A stretch of 64,000 nucleotides of DNA from Nitrospirota bacterium (GCA_016214845.1 JACRMS010000018.1:43577-107576); one strand, 5' to 3'; numbered from the stretch's first letter, positions 45,851 to 54,793 are shown. The notes: generated from the letters alone by a model not told the origin. Numbers and translations: made by a program.

Positions 45851-47827
45851 CTAAATTACACTGAATCCAATTTTTTCAAGATACTTAAAGGTAACATCAT
45901 AAAAGAGGGGGTTACGCGTCAAATCCTCTGAATCACCTGCCGGGACGACAATTACCATACCTTGACGAGCACGGGTTAAGAGAACACGGTAAGCATTCTT
46001 GAGATAGTTCTTTCGCTCCTCTTTCCTGATATGATTCCAACTGTCGCCGCGAAAAGACCAGTGTTCCCAGCCTTTCTTTGAATAACGAAAATCCGCATCC
46101 CATGTAACGCATACCCAATCAAGCTCAAGCCCCTGTATATGAAATTCCGTAGCTATATCCTCAAGATAATATGAAGATCGCACATCTTCCTTGCCATCAA
46201 GGAACCAGTGAATCGGGTCCATGGGCGATTTCACATCAATCGCGTGCGGCTTTAGACGCTCTGCTTGCGATGAAACAACAATTCCATAACGTTCAGACCC
46301 TCGGGCTTGTTTTTTCAACCATTGCTTAGCCTTCGCAAGATCACGCGTAATTACTATCGGATAGTTTTCTTTAACTTTATCGAGCGTTTTTTGAGCTTCC
46401 TCAACTTCAAGATCAAGCAGTTGTTTGATTAAAAGCGACACATGCTCCGCACGAAAAGACCTCATCGAAACAGCAAGGTGTAATTCGTCTTTGTACATGA
46501 TGTTTGGACGTAATTTTATTTCGTCTAATACCCTTCCTGCTCCATACTCGCTGTCCATAAGTCGAGAAGATATATAAATATGCCAATCCGGAAAGGATCG
46601 TTCTAATGATTCAATCCATTCGCCAATTCCTGCCTCTCCCGTGTGAATTTCCTGGCCACCACCAACAAGACACACAATGACTGCCCAATCCGAATGACGA
46701 TCAAGGCATGAGATCAGAAATTCCGGCTCTGACCTAATAAAGTTAGGAGTGTTCTTTTTAGTGCGCATAAATTTTGATGTTTGTTCCACATTCCACGCAC
46801 GTTGTGCTTCGTCAAATAACGCAACATGTTCTATGGGCGGCCTTTTAGAATCAACAAGACATTCATCACGGAAATGATGAACATTCTGAATGAACTTCTT
46901 AACTATACTCACGGCCTCACCTTTTTTGATCTTGACACCACGTTCTTTTTCGTGTCGAACCTTATCTCGCGCCAATGCTTCTCGTAAGATATCAACAAGT
47001 GGACCATTACCAGAAAGAAACACGCTGTAGAGTTCATTTGATTCATCAGAGTGAACATTTGCGATATTGAGCCCAACTAATGTCTTACCAGCGCCTGGAA
47101 CTCCCGTCACAAAACAGATGGATTTACAGGATTTTTCTTTTGAAGAATGGATAATTTTTGAAATCGCCTCGGAAGTTAGACTAAGGTTGATTGCGCTTGC
47201 ATCACTGCGTGAGATGTCACTAACTGAGTGACCGTTATATAGTGCCATCGCAGCCTCGATGATTGTTGGTGTAGGACAATACCGCCCGCTTTCCCATTGT
47301 GACCGTTCAATGTCTTTGCCATCGGCAAAGCGTAGGACATTGGCGAGCACTTGGCCGAGCAATTCAACGTTGCACTTAATAGGAAAAAGTAGTTTGTCGT
47401 TTTGTGGTGTAACGGCGACAAATGTGGTAGCGCTTTTTGCTTTGGTGGCTACGAGCACAGGAGCTACAAAATGATCGTGGCTCGATTTATGAAAGTTTTT
47501 TAAATCCAAAGCATAATCCCAAACCTGGTCGGTGGCATATGACGTGAATTCTTTTTCGCCTATTTTGAATTCAAGAACAAAGATTACAGGGCCAATAAGA
47601 ATTACTGCGTCAATTCGTTTTCCCATTCGTGGGATCGAATACTCAAAATAGATCGACCCTTGATAATGAGATAGAACAGTCTGCAGAATGTTAATTTCTT
47701 CTAACCACGCATCTCGCTGTGATTGTTCTAAAGGGAATTCATTACTCATCGCTAATTTACTGAAAATGTCTTCGGGTTGAGAAATCAGAAAATTCTCGAT
47801 TGAGTCAGAATAATATTCTCTTCTCAT
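45851..47827 (-). CDS. PD-(D/E)XK-like nuclease fused to DUF2075 SF1 helicase/ATPase
   Basis: This is a 658-residue protein. The N-terminal ~180 residues carry a restriction-nuclease-like core: [20 protein letters not shown], the D-(x)n-E-x-K arrangement. From about 225, a DUF2075 superfamily 1 ATPase follows with Walker [14 protein letters not shown], Walker [11 protein letters not shown], and C-terminal helicase motifs [13 protein letters not shown] and [13 protein letters not shown]. It overlaps the NUDIX gene by 4 nt, so they are translationally coupled. Low GC compared with flanks suggests acquisition. A role in defence against foreign nucleic acid is inferred from the domain pairing and island setting. 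Confidence 0.85.
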   Translation of the reverse strand: MRREYYSDSIENFLISQPEDIFSKLAMSNEFPLEQSQRDAWLEEINILQTVLSHYQGSIYFEYSIPRMGKRIDAVILIGPVIFVLEFKIGEKEFTSYATDQVWDYALDLKNFHKSSHDHFVAPVLVATKAKSATTFVAVTPQNDKLLFPIKCNVELLGQVLANVLRFADGKDIERSQWESGRYCPTPTIIEAAMALYNGHSVSDISRSDASAINLSLTSEAISKIIHSSKEKSCKSICFVTGVPGAGKTLVGLNIANVHSDESNELYSVFLSGNGPLVDILREALARDKVRHEKERGVKIKKGEAVSIVKKFIQNVHHFRDECLVDSKRPPIEHVALFDEAQRAWNVEQTSKFMRTKKNTPNFIRSEPEFLISCLDRHSDWAVIVCLVGGGQEIHTGEAGIGEWIESLERSFPDWHIYISSRLMDSEYGAGRVLDEIKLRPNIMYKDELHLAVSMRSFRAEHVSLLIKQLLDLEVEEAQKTLDKVKENYPIVITRDLAKAKQWLKKQARGSERYGIVVSSQAERLKPHAIDVKSPMDPIHWFLDGKEDVRSSYYLEDIATEFHIQGLELDWVCVTWDADFRYSKKGWEHWSFRGDSWNHIRKEERKNYLKNAYRVLLTRARQGMVIVVPAGDSEDLTRNPLFYDVTFKYLEKIGFSVI

Positions 47828-48231
47828 AATGCATTATTCCTAACAACCCGCCCCTGATATTCCCTAATAACCGGACAATCCGCTTCAGCCCAGTCAAGCA
47901 TGTGCAATTCTTCTACCGGCAGCCAGACCATTGCACTATGTTCATGAAGGGTGATCTCTCCTGAAACAATCTCGCACACGAATGGATAAAGAGTTATTGT
48001 AAATGACGGGTAATGGTGAGTTGATACAGTCAGCGGTTCTCCAATGGTTACCTCGATCCCCAGTTCCTCTGTTAATTCACGCCTGAGACATTCTTCAGGG
48101 CTCTCCCCCTCATTGATCTTTCCACCCGGAAACTCCCACTTTAGCGGCAGGCTCATGGATGAACTCCGCTGCGTACAGAGAACTTTCCCTCCGAGTTCAA
48201 TAATGGCACACGTGACATGTATATGTTTCAT
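47824..48231 (-). CDS. NUDIX hydrolase (MutT/CTP-pyrophosphohydrolase type)
   Basis: This 135-residue NUDIX enzyme has the complete box [24 protein letters not shown]. The N-terminus [23 protein letters not shown] and LKWEFPGGK fit the MutT-like (8-oxo-dGTP or methyl-CTP cleaving) subgroup. It is the first gene of a three-gene unit with the nuclease-helicase (4-nt overlap). It may clean or alter the nucleotide pool as part of that system. Confidence 0.9.
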   Translation of the reverse strand: MKHIHVTCAIIELGGKVLCTQRSSSMSLPLKWEFPGGKINEGESPEECLRRELTEELGIEVTIGEPLTVSTHHYPSFTITLYPFVCEIVSGEITLHEHSAMVWLPVEELHMLDWAEADCPVIREYQGRVVRNNAL

Positions 48232-48327
48232 TGATACTTCTTAGTGTCCTTACTCATCAAAAGCGCTCACGCTCATATGATAACGTCACTTACCGGAATG
48301 CCCTATTATATACCAGCAGTGAAAAAG

Positions 48328-48480
48328 TGGGAACAGACGTAAGCGCGAAAAGTTCGAAAGCGCGTAATGTGGGAAAGCATCAAAGCAAACAGCAACTCAA
48401 CCAACTCATAATCACTGTACTTCCCCGCACTCCCCTTTATATTAAATAAAGGTTCCAGCGTTAACGGCTCAAACGGTTGA
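48328..48480. repeat. word repeat, family C, and intergenic gap
   Basis: It contains GTAAGCGCGAAAAGTTCGAAAGCGCGTAATG (48340-48370), then CAAAGCAAACAGCAACTCAACC and ACGGCTCAAACGGTTGAAACG. No ORF is supported. Confidence 0.65.
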
Positions 48481-48520
48481 AACGATTCAAGCATCGACTA
48501 TCAGGGCCGCTAATATCCCC

Positions 48521-48694
48521 TCATCCGGCTTTTCTTTTTTGTTTGGTCAAATCCACAACCTTGCCATTCTCAAATACATATAAGGGAGTGTGGGTCTTGA
48601 CCGCCAACTTCTTAGCTTTCCTTGCCGCCCTTCTGAGCGCCTTGTCAACACCTGCAAGATCGGAATCCTTAGGTAATACTTTTTTTACTCTCAT
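48521..48694 (-). CDS. small basic partner protein of the zeta-type kinase
   Basis: This 57-residue protein has a highly basic first half (ALRRAARKAKKLAV) and a short beta-like tail (PLYVFENGKVVDL). Its ATG overlaps the kinase stop (ATGA), so the two are coupled with the toxin-like gene first. It is a candidate antitoxin or accessory. The family is known only as small proteins beside zeta-like kinases. Confidence 0.7.
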   Translation of the reverse strand: MRVKKVLPKDSDLAGVDKALRRAARKAKKLAVKTHTPLYVFENGKVVDLTKQKRKAG

Positions 48695-49215
48695 GTCTTT
48701 TCTCCCCAGTCCAGCAGCACTGGCACGCTGCCTGAGTTGTCATACAATATCCATGCATTAACTATCTCCTTGTATATGTTATCAAAGTTGCGTAACCCTG
48801 CGCTGAATCTGCGCCGAATCACTTCTTCCGAAACGTTGTGTCCTCCCTGGATAACACGGGCCGCAACTCTGGCCATCGCCATTTCGGCATTCGGAAGATT
48901 AAGGAATATCAGTTTAACATGATAGCCGAGGGCTTGCCATTGTGGAACCATTTGGGCATATGAACGGCCGCTTAGCGTCGTCTCAAAGGCAAAGCTTTTT
49001 CGTTGTTTCACGCGGGACTTTATCTCCTGAAGCATGAGACGCCCGGCATGTAATGCTGCTGCTTCAGGCTTAAATGGTGAAAGCCCGGCTGCTATAAGAT
49101 CGGCATTTATAAAGTCGGGGCAGTCCGCCTCATTGGGGAGATACTCTTTCGCAAACGTGGTCTTCCCCGCACCGTTAGGGCCTGCAATAATGACGATCTT
49201 TAATTTGTCTCTCAT
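48691..49215 (-). CDS. zeta-toxin-like P-loop kinase
   Basis: This 174-residue kinase has the P-loop IIAGPNGAGKTTFAKEYLP, the DFINADLIAAGLSP segment and FAFETTLSGRSY. Zeta toxins phosphorylate UDP-N-acetylglucosamine; many chromosomal relatives have this layout. It is coupled to a 57-residue partner. It could be a toxin-antitoxin pair or a housekeeping small-molecule kinase. Confidence 0.82.
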   Translation of the reverse strand: MRDKLKIVIIAGPNGAGKTTFAKEYLPNEADCPDFINADLIAAGLSPFKPEAAALHAGRLMLQEIKSRVKQRKSFAFETTLSGRSYAQMVPQWQALGYHVKLIFLNLPNAEMAMARVAARVIQGGHNVSEEVIRRRFSAGLRNFDNIYKEIVNAWILYDNSGSVPVLLDWGEKT

Positions 49216-49275
49216 GTCGCAATTCCTCAGCTCATCACCCGGAGAGTCAGTGCTTTGATTTTGAATTACCGAGGT

Positions 49276-49386
49276 TCAACCCATCAGCACTCGCCAGTCC
49301 CGTTCCTCCGCAAACTCCTTCAGCCTCTTTTTCAATACATCAAAAAATCCTGCTTCATATTGCCCCTTTAAAAGCCACGCATAATA
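49276..49386 (-). pseudogene. MazG-like pyrophosphohydrolase N-terminal remnant
   Basis: An open stretch of 36 codons flanked by stops and lacking a start reads GFFDVLKKRLKEFAEERDWR. It resembles the first helix of MazG-type nucleotide pyrophosphohydrolases, which is followed there by a His/Pro-rich catalytic part missing here. Taken as a decayed fragment. The reading is by eye from one short motif. Confidence 0.3.
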
Positions 49387-49424
49387 TTAACCCCGTTAAT
49401 CATATATTTCAACAGATATCTTGC

Positions 49425-49515
49425 AGAAAGTGCGTAAGCGTGAAAGCTCGTAAGCCAGTAAGGCGGAAAGGGCTAAAACTCTTGCAGACTTTCTTACTTT
49501 TCCTTCTCCCTCATA
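49425..49515. repeat. word repeat, family C
   Basis: AAAGTGCGTAAGCGTGAAAGCTCGTAAGCC faces CTTGCAGACTTTCTTACTTTTCC. The arms are partly complementary. It lies in the 500-nt gap before the Rho-like gene; the rest of that gap (49516-49721) shows no gene. Confidence 0.7.
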
Positions 49516-49721
49516 ATCAAACTTTCCCGCCCAATTTCTTTTACAAAAAACAAATAATGGATACTTGAAAAAGAAATATCTGTTAAACTTACAGTGGGGT
49601 TAATGAACGTCCTATAGATACTACGGTATTTAAAGATCCGGAAGTTGAATCGAAAAACATTGTATCATCTCCAGGATGAAGACCTACTATTAAAAGAAAA
49701 ACAATAAAGTGAGGAGTATAT

Positions 49722-50684
49722 ATGAGTTCGTTTAGATCAAATTCGCGGCGTGGGAGATCATGGCCGCAGCAGCGTTCGAATGTGCCGGCGCGCAGGGTTG
49801 TTTCACCAGATGAGAAAAAGTTTCTTGCCGGTACGGCAGTAAATCCGCATACGCGTATTATTCTTGAGAAGGGAAGTGATGATCTGTCAGTGCGTGCGCT
49901 TGATCTTATTTGTCCTATAGGGATGGGACAGCGCGGTCTTGTGGTATCATCGCCCGGGTTGGGTAAGACAACATTTTTAAAGAATATCAGTAATGCGGTA
50001 ACGAACGGGTATCCTGACATGAAGGTATATTGCCTGCTTGTTGATGAGCGTCCCGAAGAGGTGACCGATTTTACGCGCAGTGTGAAGGCCAAAGTATATT
50101 CCTCGTCTATGGACCATAGTCAGGAAAGTCATATTAAGGTTGTCGATCAGGTCATCGCAGAGGCCTTTAAGGAAGCTGCCGCAGGGCATAATGTGATGAT
50201 ATTGCTTGATTCACTTACGCGTCTGGCGCGGGTACATAACGCGCAGCACCGGGGCAGCGGGCGTACGATGTCCGGAGGAGTGACTGCCGGCGCCCTTGAG
50301 GTGCCCCGCCGTATTTTTGGTGTTGCCCGCAATGTAGAGGGTCTGGGCTCTATAACGATCCTTGCGACGATCCTGGTCGATACAGGCAGCGCTATGGATA
50401 ATGTCATATTTGAGGAGTTTAAAGGTACGGGGAATATGGAACTGGTGCTATCAAAAGAGCTGGCACAAAAGAGGGTGTTCCCGGCAATCGATGTGTCAAA
50501 GAGCGGTACCCGGCGTGCCGAGCTTTTGTTTGAACCGGAAGAGTACAGACGCCTTGAATTATTGCGCCGGGGCATGGCATCGATGAATAATAGTGTTGCC
50601 GCTATGGAAAAGCTGATAGAGCTGCTTCAGAAATATCCGAGCAATAGCGATCTCTTAGAATCGTTTAAAGATGTTAAGGGTTAG
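49722..50684 (+). CDS. short Rho-like hexameric ATPase lacking the RNA-binding domain
   Basis: This 320-residue homolog of the C-terminal ATPase half of transcription termination factor Rho (full Rho is about 420 residues) starts with an Arg/Ser-rich tail of about 30 residues in place of the Rho_N and cold-shock RNA-binding domains. The ATPase core has VSSPGLGKTT (Walker A, unlike the usual PPKAGKT), CLLVDERPEEVTDF, MILLDSLTRLAR, SGGVTAGAL and FEEFKGTGNMEL. Arg is coded often by CGT/CGC/CGG here, whereas neighbours prefer AGG/AGA, which points to horizontal transfer. It lies next to the zeta/nuclease island. It could be a Rho modulator, a phage- or plasmid-derived factor, or an RNA-free ring ATPase. 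Confidence 0.88.
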   Translation: MSSFRSNSRRGRSWPQQRSNVPARRVVSPDEKKFLAGTAVNPHTRIILEKGSDDLSVRALDLICPIGMGQRGLVVSSPGLGKTTFLKNISNAVTNGYPDMKVYCLLVDERPEEVTDFTRSVKAKVYSSSMDHSQESHIKVVDQVIAEAFKEAAAGHNVMILLDSLTRLARVHNAQHRGSGRTMSGGVTAGALEVPRRIFGVARNVEGLGSITILATILVDTGSAMDNVIFEEFKGTGNMELVLSKELAQKRVFPAIDVSKSGTRRAELLFEPEEYRRLELLRRGMASMNNSVAAMEKLIELLQKYPSNSDLLESFKDVKG

Positions 50685-50703
50685 TTAGGGCCGGGTCTTG
50701 AGT

Positions 50704-51447
50704 TCAATAAAGTATCTGACACTCAATCCCTTCCCTTTCGAATCCCTTCATCAGCTCTTTTCCCTTCTCCGTGAAAAAACTGTCCTCCATGGCCCACTGC
50801 ATCCCGTGCTTTTTGTATAACCAGTCCGCGTAATGGTAGTTCAGCCTGTCTATAAGCACATTGTCCACCTTCCCTTTTAATTCGCTGACCAGTCCCTCGG
50901 CGCCCGGCAGGACCGGCGCTATCATGGCAAAGGTCCTGATCCCTGCGGAGTGAAGATCTGCAAGCGCCTCGATCCTCTTTTTCACGGGCGGGGCCCCCGG
51001 TTCGAAGATGCTTCTTATTTTTTCATCGGCCGTAGTTATCGTGAACCCTGCCTCGGCATCGCTTGCCCTCTTCAGTATCTCAATGTCCCTCAGGACAAGA
51101 GGGGATTTGGTCTGAATGGTGAAAGGCCAGCCGTTATCAGCGAGGATGGAAAGGCATTTCTTCGTGATCATATATTTTTTCTCAAGGGGTTGATAGGGGT
51201 CGCACACGCCGCTTATCCATACGCGTCCAACCTTTTTCTTCTTTACCTCATGGGCCAAAAGTTCAGGGGCGTTTATTTTCACATCAACAAAATCCCCCCA
51301 GCGCTCGGCATGGCCTGTAAACCTCTTCATGAATTTGGCATAGCAGTAAACGCAGGCGTGCGCGCAGCCGACATACGGATTTAAGGCGTACTCATAGACC
51401 TGAGACTTTGAGAGGACACTCTTTGCCATAATTTCCCTGATCTTCAT
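50704..51447 (-). CDS. radical SAM protein of the SPL/Rv2578c-like family
   Basis: This is a 247-residue radical SAM enzyme with the cluster motif CAHACVYCYA (CxxxCxxC) near residue 33. It has GRVWISGVCDPYQPLEKKY, FTIQTKSPLVLRDI and TTADEKIRSIFEPGAPP, typical of the spore-photoproduct-lyase-like DNA repair radical SAM group. Substrate unknown. The minus-strand start is preceded by an extended -10 (TGATAAAAT) 6 nt upstream, so it may be leaderless. Confidence 0.88.
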   Translation of the reverse strand: MKIREIMAKSVLSKSQVYEYALNPYVGCAHACVYCYAKFMKRFTGHAERWGDFVDVKINAPELLAHEVKKKKVGRVWISGVCDPYQPLEKKYMITKKCLSILADNGWPFTIQTKSPLVLRDIEILKRASDAEAGFTITTADEKIRSIFEPGAPPVKKRIEALADLHSAGIRTFAMIAPVLPGAEGLVSELKGKVDNVLIDRLNYHYADWLYKKHGMQWAMEDSFFTEKGKELMKGFEREGIECQILY

Positions 51448-51482
51448 TTCTTGATTTTATCACGATCCGGATTAAACAGAAA

Positions 51483-51520
51483 AAAACAGCAGTCAGCAAT
51501 CAGCTGTCAGCTTTGAGCCC
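51483..51520. repeat. short word repeat (CAGTCAGCAATCAGCTGTCAGC)
   Basis: AGCAGTCAGCAATCAGCTGTCAGCTTTG contains CAGTCAGCAATC/CAGCTGTCAGC words of the same kind as the insert in nrdJ (53798-53880). Confidence 0.5.
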
Positions 51521-51534
51521 TTCGATAAAGAAAG

Positions 51535-52203
51535 TCATTTCATCATCCTGAAAAGCTCAAGCCCCTCTTCGAGGAATGAATTGAGTTCATCAGGTTTCAG
51601 CAAGATATTGGAGCGATAGCATACTAACTTATTTCCATTTCCCTCGATGGTCAATCCTCTGTGCTTGCCAAGATAAGTCAGCACCTGATCCCCGAATACT
51701 CTTTTGATGTCATCCTCATTATCAGCCTTCAGCACATAGACGTCTGAGAATTCTCCGTGTCCCTGAATGTCAATGAACTGTTTTTCGAGGGCGCTGAAGA
51801 TCCTATTGAGGATGTTTTTCGGGTACAACAGAAATGACGGAAGGTCCAGACTGTCTGATTGCAAAATGAGTACGGTCTGGCTTTGTGTCTGAGGCGATTG
51901 CCCTTCTTCGCCGGTCCTGAAGATATATTTAGAACTATAATCGAAGATGTGGACCGGGACGCCGCCGGTCTTGCCGCTGATGAAATTGTTCACCTTTTTT
52001 TCGAAGCCTTCGGAAAAAAGACGGAATCCACTGAATGACTTTCCTACATCAATTGCGGCAAGCTTTGAAAAAGATAATCCCCGCCTCCGGGCAAACGAAT
52101 GAAAGGCTTCAGCACGCCTTTTACTGTAGGCATATCCGGCCCATATGATCACAATTAAAACTGAAAGCGCGATAGGAATTATCGTTGCCGCGTCATCCAT
52201 CAC
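51535..52203 (-). CDS. membrane-anchored hypothetical protein
   Basis: This 222-residue protein has one N-terminal helix (TIIPIALSVLIVIIWAGYAYS, about 6-26) and a soluble domain with RRRGLSFSK, VPVHIFDYSSK, LPSFLLYPKNIL and ADNEDDIKRVFGDQVL. No known family was recalled. It starts 3 nt after the methyltransferase stop; the two are likely cotranscribed. Confidence 0.75.
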   Translation of the reverse strand: MMDDAATIIPIALSVLIVIIWAGYAYSKRRAEAFHSFARRRGLSFSKLAAIDVGKSFSGFRLFSEGFEKKVNNFISGKTGGVPVHIFDYSSKYIFRTGEEGQSPQTQSQTVLILQSDSLDLPSFLLYPKNILNRIFSALEKQFIDIQGHGEFSDVYVLKADNEDDIKRVFGDQVLTYLGKHRGLTIEGNGNKLVCYRSNILLKPDELNSFLEEGLELFRMMK

Positions 52204-52206
52204 TGG

Positions 52207-52818
52207 TCAATACAACTTGAAATATACAGGCACTATGCCGTGGCGGTGAAGTGATTCAATGAGCGCGAGTATACCTATCATAATCACGAACCAGAGTGAA
52301 TCTGAAAATCTCCCCCTGAGGAATTTGGGTTTTATGGTGTACTCCTCCGGCTCATGAAACAATGAAAATGAAGGAAAGAACATCGGGACCCTTTTCTTGA
52401 AATTCCTAAAATCCTCCCCGTGAATTTTTGTCAGGCGTTCTTCTTCCCTGCTGATGACAACAGGGTAATAAAGCATAAAGGCGATAAATATGATCGCGGG
52501 GACCGCGAGCGTTCTTGTTGCCAGTCCCACGCCTACAGCGCCGAGAAGGCTGAAGAAGTACAGCGGGTTTCTGGACATCGAATATGGCCCGGTTGTTATC
52601 AACACATCTTTCTTGTATCCTGAGATATAAACCGAGCACCACATGCGGCCCACTGTTGCGGTGGCTGATAGAATTGCTCCAAGTAGAAACAGCGCCCCTC
52701 CGGCAATGCCGTTCTCTTCCCAGAGGCTGCCGGTGAACAGGATGGCAATGCCCAGCATCGCCATGAAGAACTGTCCCAGTTTTATTCTATTCTTTGAGAA
52801 AACCTTTTTGACTTCCAT
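52207..52818 (-). CDS. isoprenylcysteine carboxyl methyltransferase-family membrane protein
   Basis: This 203-residue ICMT/PEMT-like membrane methyltransferase has four to five helices and the SAM-binding C-terminal motif: GPYSMSRNPLYF, VVISREEERLTKIHGEDFRNFKKRVPMFFP. Bacterial members act on unknown lipids or small molecules. It is paired with the anchored protein downstream. Confidence 0.85.
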   Translation of the reverse strand: MEVKKVFSKNRIKLGQFFMAMLGIAILFTGSLWEENGIAGGALFLLGAILSATATVGRMWCSVYISGYKKDVLITTGPYSMSRNPLYFFSLLGAVGVGLATRTLAVPAIIFIAFMLYYPVVISREEERLTKIHGEDFRNFKKRVPMFFPSFSLFHEPEEYTIKPKFLRGRFSDSLWFVIMIGILALIESLHRHGIVPVYFKLY

Positions 52819-52908
52819 TATAAATTCCCATTGTTAGATTTTATTAATGTAACTAAGAATATTAGTGATGCGTATACTCTTTTGTCAACCAAGTCATAAC
52901 CTATCTGA

Positions 52909-52914
52909 TATAAT
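52909..52914 (+). promoter_or_regulatory. -10 box of nrdJ, probably leaderless
   Basis: TATAAT ends 6 nt before the nrdJ ATG and no Shine-Dalgarno sequence precedes it. TTGTCA (52882-52887) is about 21 nt upstream, too far for an ideal -35. Confidence 0.4.
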
Positions 52915-52920
52915 TTTTAT

Positions 52921-54705
52921 ATGGAACTTTCTGAAAACGCCCTCAAGGCATTAAAAGCCCGCTATCTGCTCCGGGACGAACAGGGGAATATAAAAGAAAC
53001 GCCGGAAGGGCTCTTCCGCAGGGTGGCGCGCTTCATTGCCTCCGCCGAATCGCTTTACGGAGGCAATGCTGATGAGTGGGAGGAAAAATTTTATGACGCG
53101 ATGAGCGGTCTGCTTTTTCTCCCCAATACCCCTACTCTCATAAACGCGGGCAAATATCTGGGACAGCTTGCAGCATGCTTTGTCCTTCCTGTGGACGATT
53201 CAATGAAAAGCATTTTTGATTCCCTCAAAAACGCGGCGCTCATACTGCAGAGCGGAGGCGGCACAGGGTTTTCATTCTCCCATCTGAGGCCGAGGGCTGA
53301 TGTTGTGAAATCAACAGGCGGCATCGCGAGCGGACCTGTCTCATTCATGAGGATATACAACACCGCGACCGAGGTCATCAAGCAGGGCGGGGCGCGGCGC
53401 GGCGCGAACATGGGCATATTGAGGATCGACCATCCCGACGTGCTTGAGTTTATCAAGATAAAACGTCATGAAGAAGAGCTTACAAATTTCAACATCTCAA
53501 TTTCGGTCACGGATGAATTCATGAACGCGCTGAAAAATGATTCTGAATATAACCTGATAAACCCGCGCAGTGATCAGGCTACGGGACGGTTGAAGGCAAG
53601 AAAGGTCTTTGACGAGATCGTTGAAAGCGCGTGGGAAACCGGCGATCCCGGGCTTGTCTTCATTGACAGGATCAACGGGGCCAACCCGACTCCGCATATC
53701 GGAAAGCTCGAAAGCACAAACCCCTGCGGCGAACAACCGTTATTGCCTTACGAGGCATGTGTGTTAGGGTCTATAAACCTGTCGAAGATAGTAAAAGAGG
53801 TCAGAAAACAGAAGTCAGAAGTCAGAAGCAAAGAACAAGTTGAAAATATTTCAGCCTTCAGCCTTCAGCCTTCAGCCTTTGGGATCGACTGGGACCTTCT
53901 TGCATCCCTCGTGCGGCTTGGTGTTCGGTTTTTGGATGACGCTATTGACGTGAACAAATATCCGGTCCCGGAAATCGAGAGGATGCATAAAGGCAACAGG
54001 AAGATAGGCCTTGGAGTTATGGGCTGGGCGGACATGCTGATAAGACTCGGCATCAGATACAATTCTCCAAAGGCGTACAAATTAGCGCGTGAGGTCATGA
54101 GTTTCATCAGAGGTCATGCGCGGGAAGCTTCGGCGGAACTCGCGAGGCAGAGAGGGGCCTTCCCCAATTTTTATGGTTCGATCTATGACACTCCTGAATT
54201 TGTATCAAAAGGCGGCCTGCGAAACGCAACCGCCACCACCGTCGCGCCTACGGGCACGCTGTCGTTAATTGCCGACTGTTCAAGCGGCATTGAACCTCTT
54301 TTCGCGATCGCGTATAAAAGGCTTGTCCTTGACACGGAGCTTTATGAGATACATCCCCTGTTTCTTGAGACTGCAAGGCAAAGGGGGTTCTACAGCGACG
54401 AACTTATTCAGCAGGTAAGCAAAAAAGGCGACCTGAGGGGCTTCAAAGATATCCCTAATGATATTAAAAAGATCTTCATAACCGCGCACGAGATAGCGCC
54501 TGAAGATCATATAGAGGTCCAGGCCGCGTTTCAGGAATTCACGGACAATGCTGTGTCCAAAACGATCAACCTCAAACACAGGGCAACGCGTGACGACGTT
54601 GCGAAGGCGTTCCTTCTCGCCTATGAAAAAGGTTGCAAAGGAATAACCGTATTCAGATACGGTTCAAAGATCGGTACACTCGTAAAGCTTGATGAAGTGG
54701 ATTAG
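52921..54705 (+). CDS. nrdJ: adenosylcobalamin-dependent ribonucleotide reductase (class II)
   Basis: This 594-residue enzyme makes deoxyribonucleotides without oxygen. The ten-stranded barrel core has FLPNTPTLINAGK, FSHLRPRADVVKSTGG, GARRGANMGIL, the finger-loop thiyl Cys269 in NPCGEQ, the redox Cys in AACFVLPV, and GTLSLIADCSSGIEPLF. Residues about 294-320 (VRKQKSEVRSKEQ to SAFSLQPSAFG) come from an in-frame word repeat at 53798-53880. The protein stops at GITVFRYGSKIG and lacks the C-terminal Cys-rich tail of most NrdJ. No class I or III reductase is in the window. Confidence 0.94.
   Translation: MELSENALKALKARYLLRDEQGNIKETPEGLFRRVARFIASAESLYGGNADEWEEKFYDAMSGLLFLPNTPTLINAGKYLGQLAACFVLPVDDSMKSIFDSLKNAALILQSGGGTGFSFSHLRPRADVVKSTGGIASGPVSFMRIYNTATEVIKQGGARRGANMGILRIDHPDVLEFIKIKRHEEELTNFNISISVTDEFMNALKNDSEYNLINPRSDQATGRLKARKVFDEIVESAWETGDPGLVFIDRINGANPTPHIGKLESTNPCGEQPLLPYEACVLGSINLSKIVKEVRKQKSEVRSKEQVENISAFSLQPSAFGIDWDLLASLVRLGVRFLDDAIDVNKYPVPEIERMHKGNRKIGLGVMGWADMLIRLGIRYNSPKAYKLAREVMSFIRGHAREASAELARQRGAFPNFYGSIYDTPEFVSKGGLRNATATTVAPTGTLSLIADCSSGIEPLFAIAYKRLVLDTELYEIHPLFLETARQRGFYSDELIQQVSKKGDLRGFKDIPNDIKKIFITAHEIAPEDHIEVQAAFQEFTDNAVSKTINLKHRATRDDVAKAFLLAYEKGCKGITVFRYGSKIGTLVKLDEVD
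53798..53880. repeat. word-repeat insertion inside nrdJ
   Basis: CAGAAGTCAGAAGTCAGAAG (left) and TTCAGCCTTCAGCCTTCAGCC (right) flank a 30-nt spacer. The block is in frame and adds about 27 residues to a loop between the finger-loop region and the next barrel helix. Confidence 0.8.
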
Positions 54706-54719
54706 TAACCTTTTCCTAT

Positions 54720-54793
54720 GTCATGCTGAACTTGATTCAGCATCTGATAATTTCAGCAAACTAACAGACCCTGAAACAAGTTCAGGGTGACAG
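54720..54793. repeat. quasi-palindromic repeat, family D (GTCATGCTGAACTTG)
   Basis: GTCATGCTGAACTTGATTCAGCATC and CCTGAAACAAGTTCAGGGTGACAG are two hairpins with outer ends GTCA/TGAC complementary. It lies in the nrdJ-trpD gap. Confidence 0.75.
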
